Positions 56,171-64,000 of a DNA stretch of 64,000 nucleotides are shown here, piece after piece (position 1 is the first letter of the stretch; each line of letters opens with the position of its first letter). The stretch is taken from assembly GCA_964016875.1 (NCBI GenBank), contig OZ024724.1, forward strand, positions 48,266,899-48,330,898. Direction: 5' to 3'. The stretch is from Fallopia convolvulus (lineage: Eukaryota; Streptophyta; Magnoliopsida; Caryophyllales; Polygonaceae). The notes beneath the pieces are model-generated. The model searched no databases and was not told the DNA's origin. It saw only the letters and a program-made list of their open reading frames with translations. The position numbers and the translations under genes are program-made.

Positions 56171-56865
56171 TGAATTGGATAACGAAACTATAAAGTGATC
56201 AAGGTCATTGGATATTTATTTGAAACGAGTGCTCCATCAGCGGCTTGAGCGGTTGAGCCCCTAAGTGGCCCAACATTAAATTTTGGGCCCACTTTATCAA
56301 GTGATAGTTTGTCAAAGCACCATTTAAATATCATCTTTTTTAAAGATTAAAGATTAAGTAATGAGTCTTTCCAAAGTCCAAACTATAAGATTAGTAAGAG
56401 CTAAATCGAACCCTAATCCCCCATATTCGTCCATGCCAATGTGCCATAATCATCTCTTTATCCAGTCTTCTTCTAAATAATTGCAGTTTCAGCGATCATA
56501 TCTTTCTTTCAATAACATTATCATCTATCCAAGAACTAAGAGTTCATGTTCCTCTATGTAAAGTATATCCTTTTCTTTCTTTTTTTTTTTCCTCTATTGG
56601 CTAAAGATTATGCAGCTGTTGAAAATTTCGCGCTTTTTCCTTGCTAAAAATTTCCAAAAAGCATTTAATTGCTGTCATGAGGGTGGGTGATGGTAATCAA
56701 GAAAAGCATCTAATTGTATCCTTCACTATGTGCAGGTGAAAAGCTGTGTTGGTTCATTGTGAGCTTCTGTCATGAGGGTGGGTGAGATTTCGCTTTTTCT
56801 TTAATACAATTAATGTTATTAATTGTCAATGCAAATGACTGTTTGAGTTCTCTTGACAGATAAGA
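56171..56865. other. Upstream region of the F-box gene
   Basis: No gene. The word CTGTCATGAGGGTGGGTGA occurs twice (about 56674 and 56769). Splice-like CAG/GT sites are present, and ATGAGG before GTGGGTGAG could be part of a first exon. Confidence 0.45.
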
Positions 56866-58349
56866 GTGGCAAAAAAATCACGCAGGAAAGAAACAGATAG
56901 AATAAGCCTGTTGCCTGACCACCTCATTCAGAAAATTCTATCTTATTTGCCCCTGAAAGAGATCGTGAGAACGGGTACTCTGTCAAGTAAATGGAGGTTT
57001 CACTGGGCTAACATTCCCAAATTGGCCTTCAATGAAGAATGTTGTCCTCCTACAAGAAACGTCATTGACAGATCATTCAGCAGGAGCAAAAAACTCATTA
57101 GGATCATTGATCAAGTTCTGTTGCTTCACACTGCCCCAATCACAGCCTTTCATCTCGAGGATCTTCGTTCTGTTCCCGACATTGATCGTTGGATTCTTCA
57201 CTTATCTAGAAATCCTATCAGCGAATTAGTGCTCCAAGTCTCCGATGGCCCCTGCTACAAGTTGCCTTCTTCGTTATACGCTTGTAGTAGCTTGATGCAT
57301 CTGAATCTGAGACAGTGTGCTCTAAGGCGTCCTCCGTCGTCTTTCAATGGCTTCAAGTGTTTGAAACGGCTCATTCTTTGGCAAACCACCTTGACACAAC
57401 ATACATTCGAGAACCTAGTTTCTTCCTGCCCCTTGTTGGCCAAGTTGATTGTAATAAACTGTGTAAATCTCAGCAACATTAAAATCAATGCTCCGAATTT
57501 GGAGTGCATTGACATTGAAGGTCTCTTTAAAGCTATTACCTTTGGGAGTGTCCATTTGAAGTTGTCTGAAGTTTCTGTTGACTTGAAGGACAATATTCCA
57601 ACTGAATATGATGCTGATCATGATGGTGAAAGTTGCATGACTCAGTTCTTTACTTGCATTCCTAATATCAAGCGACTTGAGGTGAAATATTACTTTCTAA
57701 AGGTAAGCAAAACTCAATCACCAATTAAGTTGCATTCTATTACTAATGTCATGATCTGATTGTTGATGAATGAGTTATGGTTTCTTTTTGTTTTTGCAGC
57801 ATCTGGCGGTTGGTTTGATACCCGAAAGATTGCCTACTCCATTCCTATATTTGTATCATGTTTCAATTTGCATTAATCTCAATGACGTGGATGAGAGTTT
57901 AGCAGCCCTTTGTTTGCTGAGAAGTTCACCTAACTTGAAAGAACTTGAGATACAGGCTAGCTAGTTTCTTCAGTTTTTCCTTGTTCATCAACATATGTAT
58001 TTATACTGCAAATCATTATTTTGTATACTTTTAGCTCAGTTTCTGTATGCATGTTCTACAGGGATGTGTGGTAGCTGATGAGTTTTACATGAACGAAGAA
58101 TCGAGTGTGTGGGCAGATGAGAGAAACTGTAACTGCTCATTTGAACAACTTCGATCAGTGAAGCTAGTTGACGTATCGGGCACCAGCTTGGAGTTGGAGT
58201 TTGTGAAGTTTTTGCTTGTGAATTCATTTGCACTTGAAATGATGACAATAAGTCCGTATCTTGAACATTTAAGCAGTAATTTCCTTAAAGACATGTTGAG
58301 GTTTAGGCGAGCCTCTACTAGGGCAGAAATCGTTATCTTAGACCCTTGA
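56866..58349 (+). CDS. F-box/LRR/FBD-type protein, 3 exons, no ATG at the expected start
   Basis: F-box proteins are substrate adaptors of SCF ubiquitin ligases. Exon 1 is 56866-57702, exon 2 is 57800-57955 and exon 3 is 58062-58349 (426 residues). The F-box is at about 12-52 (ISLLPDHLIQKILSYLPLKE, then TGTLSSKWRFHW). Leucine-rich-type text follows (SSLMHLNLRQCALRRPPSSF, FKCLKRLILWQTTLT), and the end SPNLKELEIQ and VKFLLVNSFALEMMTISP fits an FBD tail. The first codon is GTG, not ATG (GTGGCAAAAAAATC), just after a possible acceptor TTGACAG. The true start is either in an upstream exon or lost by mutation. Intron 2 begins GC rather than GT (CAG before GCTAGC). Confidence 0.83.
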
Positions 58350-59283
58350 ACATTGGATTAGACATTCAAAATTCTCTCCATTTCACCCTAGATGGTGTCC
58401 TAGAAGTGCTCTTGGTTTGCAGAAGGCCTTTTTCCTAACGCGATAAGGGTACGTGCATTCCAAGTCACAATTTCCGAGGGATCCGTAGGGTGTCCTAGAA
58501 GCGCTTTTGGTGGTGCTCAAACTTTTTACTTGGCATGATCATAAACAAAGCGTCTGTTACCGTAAGAGAGCATACCCCATTGGCAAAACTTTTAACGTGC
58601 TTGTGGTACAATGAAGTGGTGTGATTTGCCTCTCGGGGGATCGGTTGAGCTTTCCTTATGTTCTTTGTCGATTTAAGGTGCTCAAGGATATAAATGTTTT
58701 CCATTATGTACTACGAGGAAAGATCTTGTGAATAGTATGGGGCATGCATGGCTGAAAAGGCTTAGTCATTGCTTGAGTGTTTAACCTAGCTAAGATGTAG
58801 AAGCTAGTCACACGTTTCTTAATGGATTGATCTAAGGTGTGTGTTATTCTTATAATTCAAGAAAGCTATAAACTTTGAAGAAATCGTGAACCAAGGCATG
58901 TTATAAAGGCTACAGATTTTAGCATTTAGCCATTCATAGGATTGGCTGCACGGAGGATGAAACAAAATTAAAAAAAGTAATTAAAGCTAATATTTTGGGA
59001 CCACTATCATTAAATGACAGTAATATAGCAAGAGCGTAGTGGGCAAGTCTTAACTTCTTCTTCTACATAACACAGCCACCCAAATTTTGCCCACCGTTTC
59101 CCTTCCAAGGATCATCTCTCTAAATTAAAACCCAAACCAATCATCGATTGATCTCCACAATTCTGATCCATTAACCAAATCAAATCACCCAAAAGAAAAT
59201 GTACACAAGAAGAGTTAGTTCAGTTCAATCTTATCTCCTCCCGTCTACAGACCCAACGACCCAATCAAAGATCTAGAACAACA
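58350..59283. other. 3' flank of the F-box gene
   Basis: No gene seen. The phrase GTGTCCTAGAAGYGCTYTTGG occurs at about 58393 and about 58490. The stretch before 59283 resembles a leader (TTCAATCTTATCTCC, ACAATGG). Confidence 0.4.
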
Positions 59284-59579
59284 ATGGAGAAATTACCTTC
59301 TTCTTCTTCTTACCACCACCGTTTCTAATCCGAATCCCCAACCGTATTAAATCTCTTTCTTGATTCTGCTGCTAATTCCTTGATTCTATATCCAGTCCTC
59401 ATTTTGGGTTTGTTTTTCTTTTCCGACGCTCAGATCTGTGTCCCTGGACTACCTGAACCTGCTGATAAACGGGTCATTCCGGTGATCTCCGTGGGTTACG
59501 TGGTGTTCATGCTCATGCTTCAGATCCAGTTCCTCTACTCCGGCTAGGTCTCCATCCTGAGCTCGCTTTGCTTACCCAG
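59284..59579 (+). pseudogene. Degenerate first exon of a small membrane protein
   Basis: From ATG (59284) one frame reads MEKLPSSSSYHHRF, a stop (TAA, 59326), then LNLFLDSAANSLILYPVLIL, CVPGLPEPADKRVIPVISVG, YVVFMLMLQIQFLYSG. A second stop (TAG, 59545) is followed by VSILSSLCLPR and a donor (CCCAG before GTCTTTT). The same frame stays meaningful through both stops, and it codes a hydrophobic, membrane-like segment, so it looks like an exon decayed by two point changes. I do not recognise the family, and no further exons are visible. Confidence 0.6.
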
Positions 59580-61204
59580 GTCTTTTTTCGTTTTTCTTTT
59601 AAAAAAAAATTAAGATCTGATGAAGCACAATTAAAGGCAATTTTTATACGACACACATAGAGTGAAATCATATTAGATAGATAGATCCAAACAAAATGAT
59701 TATAATAGAGTGTGATATACTATATGATATGTATTTTTTTCATATCTTAACTTTCTTCATCATGTACGTATTCATTCAGCTTTAATTTGTGATTTTGCTT
59801 CATCTTTCCTAATTTCTTTTCCCAAAATAGCTGGTAAGATAAAATTAATGAAACTTGCCACGATACCCACATGCTAACTATATATGGAGAGCTTCCATTT
59901 AGGGAAGGACCAAGATATTTAATCGGGCATTAGCTATCAAGCAATTCAATATTTGTTTCTCTCAAACTGAAGTATACTGCTTCATTGAAAGTTTAGAAAT
60001 TAACTAGTTATACCCGTCGTGTCATGCACGACTATATGAATTTAATACCTAATTTATTTAATAATTATGATATTAATTTAATATAAAAAACTTATTTATT
60101 AGAAGAAAGTATAAAATTTTATAATTGGTGTCATGTGAAACAAAGCCAAAATTATTAAGGTGAGCCTAGTATAATTTTGATGGCTTAAAGATAATTTATT
60201 TATGCAAAAATATAAATTAAAATTAATTGAATTAGAATCATTTAATTTTAAAAATATTTTACAAAAAATATAAAGAGGTAAAAATAATTTGAATTCATGT
60301 AATTTTTTATCAAATTAAATTCTTTTAAAAAATTTAATAAAATTAAAAATATACTTAATAATAAACGATGAATAAATATAAATAAAGAATGAATTTTTTA
60401 ATGATAAGAAAATCATTTATATTTACATAAATTATTCAAAAAGAAAATTAAGGAAAAGATAACGTAATTTTTTTATATCAAAAGTCAATTTAGGCAAGTA
60501 ATTATCCAGATTGAAAGTTCTATTTTTATCAAAATTTTATTTAAGATAAATCTTTTACATAAATATATAAAAAAATAAAATAACATAATTTTCTTTAATT
60601 TTAAATAAAATTCGAATTTAATTTTTTTATATAAGATAGAAATTTAATTGGAAAAACTAAATCAATATATCTATCTTAATATATAATATCTAATGCTTTA
60701 TAATTTATTTTAATTTTAAATAAAATCTTTTACATAGAATCTTTCCTGAATTAATTTATCATCTTTATATATTATCCTAAAATAATAGCAACATATATAA
60801 ATTTCTAAAATAAAAAATCCTAGGTGGCGAATTCCTAGGTGGCTTAACGTGGGAGCGATACGTAGGAAAATCCTAGGTGGCGCAACGTGGTGGCCTTATT
60901 CCTTGCGTCTTTTATATATATACATAGATTACTTATCCCTTCCCTAGTTATGCAAGTCTAAAGATGAAAATATTCCCATGCGCTATCGAATAATGATTGA
61001 ATCGCCTAATTAACTTTGTGATTACTTATCGCATGGTTGTTGCTGATTATAACAATGGGTATTATTGTACTGATGTTTTTTAAGACCCCTCTGTTTTCAC
61101 TTTTTAAGTCCTACCAAATGCTAATGAAGATGGAGAAGCAAAGGGTGTGAACACGCATACCCATAAAAACTTGTTCAATTTGAACTTATAACTAGAAATT
61201 CAAT
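59580..61204. other. Very AT-rich spacer with a possible non-autonomous element
   Basis: No gene. From about 60005 (TTATACCCGTCGTGTCATGC) to about 60930 (ATATATACATAGATT) the text resembles AT-rich non-autonomous elements seen in plants. The phrase CCTAGGTGGC repeats three times near 60820-60890. I cannot define termini. Confidence 0.35.
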
Positions 61205-61550
61205 AATATTGCTTGGCCTTCAAGCAATATTCTCTCTTTAGGAAAAGCAAAAATCTATCTTCAAAAACAGATATAAACTTTCTTATATACATAGAATATA
61301 TCTAGGTAAATATTAAGATATTTACCTAGAAGTGTTGGGACTTGTCTTGTAACAAAGCCAGTTGATGAGGATCGATGTAGTCAAATCGGTGTAGGGAGAA
61401 TTCAAGGCTAAATCCGCTTCTTGATTCTTGATGGTGGCACCTTGGACTTCTTAGAAATAGATCTAAAGAGGACTATGGTGGACGACTTTGAGAAGGGAAA
61501 TGGAGGATGATATGGACGAGTTTGAATGGAAGATATAACGCACCTTAATT
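61205..61550. repeat. Left direct repeat of the terminal composite
   Basis: It matches 63575-63960 in the same orientation over about 350 bases (landmarks CTTCAAGCAATATTCTCTCT, CCAGTTGATGAGGATCGATG, GGTGGACGACTTTGAG, GAATGGAAGATATAACGCAC). It is about 85-90 percent alike by eye. Confidence 0.82.
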
Positions 61551-61850
61551 TGAAACAGATTTGAGGTCTTGCCCGTGTCATTCGACCCAAATAAGGTCGA
61601 GTGTCAAAACCCCTCCTTGGCGCTGCGACGTCGTTGTCCAGTGGACCCTCTCGGCACACACCCTCCCCCTCTTGCTCTTGCTCGGCGCTCTTAGCCTCCA
61701 TGGACCTGAATTGGTGAATAGAAGCTTCTCTCAGAAGATAGCCCGTCAGAACTTGAGAGGTGCCCGATGGAATTGGCTCCACCTCCTTAGAACTTGGCAT
61801 GATGGTTGTGCGGTTTAAATTTAAACCCGGGGAACCTTGCACCTGAATTG

Positions 61851-62772
61851 GTGGACTACTTATATCTATATTTTCTCAAATTTAAATTTGATCAAGATGT
61901 TTGCGATTTCAACAAGAAAGATGATCAATGGCCCTTGCATGCATAGAGGTTGGAGTGTAGTCTACCTATGCTTTGAGGGCGACGTTGACAACACCCTACA
62001 CCAAGCACATCAGACTTGTCATACATAGTCGATCCTTGTTGTTGTGGATTATTGTTCCTATTTGTGGGGAGATGGTTCCGCTGCTCGTTAGGTACTGTAG
62101 CAATTTGTTAGCTATGTACACGGTTTGGGAAGTACAAGCAACTAATAGCGATTGAGTTTGTCCTTCAGCGCACCAAATTGATATTATTCAGTTTCACGAG
62201 GGACATCGGACATATGATGGATAAGAGTCCTTGGTGGACACATGGTAGATCACTCTTGATAGCGCAATACTGTTTCATCGGTAGTTGTTGGATCTTAGAC
62301 ATTATATTTAGGTTAAACTTCATTAAATTAACAAATCAAACAACTACCAATGAAACACTATTGCGCTGTCACGGGTGATCTACCATGTGTCCACTAGGAA
62401 CTCTTATCTATATATCCGACGTCCCTCACAAAACTAATCAATATCAATTCGGTGCACTGAAGGACGAACCTAATCGCTATGAGTGGCTTGTACTTTCCGA
62501 ATCGGGTACGAGCTTACAAATTGTTCCAGTACCTAATGAGCAACGAAACCATCACCCCAAAAATTGGAAAACTAATCCATAACAACAAGGTATCGGACTA
62601 TTGGTTATGGCAACTGTGAGGTGCTTGGCATAGGGTGTTGTCAACGTCGCCCTAAAAGCAAAGGTAGACTGCACTCCAACCTCTATGCATGCAAGGGACA
62701 TCATCTTCCTTGTTGAAACCACAACTATCTTGATAATTTAAATATGAGAATATATAGATAATAGTTGTCCAC
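61851..62772. repeat. Large palindrome 1 (arms about 435 bp, loop 47 bp)
   Basis: The left arm (61851-62290) runs GTGGACTACTTATATCTATA to CATCGGTAGTTGTTG. The right arm (62338-62772) is its inverse complement, ending GATAATAGTTGTCCAC. The arms agree at roughly 85 percent. Scattered differences between them argue against an assembly fold-back. Transcription through it would give a long hairpin. Confidence 0.88.
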
Positions 62773-62864
62773 AATGCATGGTGTCATCTGTATATATATG
62801 AGCATAGTAAAACAAGCATCCATTAATTCGAAGTAACAACTTGAAGTGGGTCTCAAATGAAGCA

Positions 62865-63433
62865 TTTATCTCAATTATATGCTCTTGGACATGTACAAGA
62901 GCCAATCGCTACCGATGAAACAATATCTCAAGGTCTCAAATGATCCATGTAGCGACTGCTCGTGTACATAATATTGGGAAAAATCAGCCGCATATCCTAC
63001 AAGTATCATCCAAGTGCAGTGCAACACCGACCCTACTATGATGAGTGGCTTGTGTTTCCCTAGTCGGGTAGCATCTAGCTACTTGCTACAATAGTTCATG
63101 ATCGCTGGAACTACCACTACCGAGACCGACGTGCTAATCCGAGTTGCTACTCATTATTGTGGATTAGCGCGTCGGTCTCGGTAGTGGTAGTTCCACCGGT
63201 CATGAACTATTGTAGCAAGTGACTAGTTGCTACTCAACTGATGAAACACAAGTCGCTCATCATAGTGTGGTCAATGTTACACTGCACAAGGACGATCCTT
63301 GTAGGATATGCGGTTGATTTTTCACAATATTATGTACACGTGCAATTACTACATGCATCATTTGAGATTTTGAGATATTGTTTATCGGTGGTGGTTGGCT
63401 CTTGGACATGTCGAAGACCATAATTGAGGTAAA
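62865..63433. repeat. Large palindrome 2 (arms about 273 bp, loop 20 bp)
   Basis: The left arm (about 62865-63140) goes from TTATCTCAATTATATGCTCT to CCGACGTGCTAATCC. The right arm starts GGATTAGCGCGTCGG at 63161 and ends at about 63433 in TAATTGAGGTAAA. Arms agree at about 85-90 percent. The loop reads GAGTTGCTACTCATTATTGT. Confidence 0.88.
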
Positions 63434-63574
63434 CGGTTGGCATTTTGGATTTTCATATTATTTTTATTATATTCAGATCAAGATGTATTATAATCTATGA
63501 AGACAAATCAATTTAATTGGCAAAATTTTTCTCATATGTTCATTCACCTATAACATATACATAAATAGTAGATA

Positions 63575-63960
63575 ACTACTTGACCTTCAAGCAAAATTCT
63601 CTCTTTAGGGAAAGCAATAATCCATCTTTAAAAAAAATATAAACTTTCTAATATATATAATATATCTAGGTAAATACCTTAGTATTTAATTACCTAGAAG
63701 TTTTGCGACTTAAATTCTTGTTTTAAGAAAGTCTTGTCTTGGAACAAATCCAGTTGATGAGGATCGATGTAGTCAAATTCGTGCAAGGAGAATTCAAGGC
63801 TAGATCTGCTTCTTGATTCTTGATGGTGGCGCTTTGGACTTCTTAGAAATGGATTCAAGGAGGACTTTGGTGGACGACTTTGAGGAGGGAAATGGAGGAT
63901 GAGACAACCGAGTTTGAATGGAAGATATGGACGAGCTTGAAAGGATATAACGCACCTTCT
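63575..63960. repeat. Right direct repeat of the terminal composite
   Basis: Same orientation as 61205-61550, with a 20-30-base insertion (GTTTTAAGAAAGTCTTGTC region) and an extra GGACGAGCTTGAAAG near the end. Confidence 0.82.
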
Positions 63961-64000
63961 AAACACGAACTAGAAGCACCAACCTAGGATGTAAAGCACC

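Noticed and set aside
1..64000. CRISPR arrays, operons, riboswitches, rRNA genes or complete tRNA genes
   Set aside because: None seen. The only tRNA-like boxes belong to SINE-type elements, and the content is eukaryotic plant DNA.

Overview
The window looks like nuclear DNA of a flowering plant, most likely a eudicot. It is AT-rich, has short GT-AG introns, carries typical plant gene families, and is crowded with plant-type transposable elements. I cannot fix the genus from sequence alone. Five protein-coding genes look real: a mitochondrial calcium uniporter (MCU, two exons, 16065-19374, +), an RMA-type membrane-anchored RING E3 ligase (30393-31094, +), a single-exon GT8 galacturonosyltransferase-like enzyme (36728-37789, +), a DA1-type ubiquitin-dependent LIM peptidase (11 coding exons, 43819-47041, -), and an F-box/LRR/FBD protein (56866-58349, +, with no visible ATG). 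They are unrelated in function and simply share a neighbourhood. Both ubiquitin-related genes act in protein turnover, but nothing in the sequence ties them together.

Layout. 1-2770 is a diverged duplicate of the MCU locus flanks that has lost both exons. 4741-11282 is a 6.5-kb CACTA-type transposon with 27-bp terminal inverted repeats and a TTT target duplication. It encodes no recognisable transposase, and carries a roughly 49-unit, 39-bp satellite array interrupted by telomere-type TTTAGGG blocks. 11470-14220 is a tandem pair of LINE RNase H tails and their flanks. 14224-21810 is the MCU region, where the promoter and first exon are tandemly duplicated inside the gene's own intron. The region also carries nested MITEs and a SINE whose empty site survives in the 1-2770 copy. 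24000-29277 is a decayed LINE without RNase H. 29560-31094 is the RMA gene. 36010-36590 is a retroelement remnant followed by the GC-rich GT8 gene. 37790-43800 is gene-poor, with several small non-autonomous elements.

The DA1 gene occupies 43819 to about 48090. Next come a truncated Copia 5' end (49586-48911, -) and a complete 6.3-kb LINE with a perfect 16-bp target duplication (49841-56154) but two frameshifts in ORF2. The F-box gene and a degenerate membrane-protein exon with two in-frame stops (59284-59579) follow. The window ends in an unusual composite: about 350-bp direct repeats (61205-61550 and 63575-63960) around two large near-perfect palindromes (61851-62772 and 62865-63433).

The observations most worth a second look are the CACTA element with its satellite and telomere-like blocks, the exon-less MCU ghost and intronic promoter duplication, and the double-palindrome composite.
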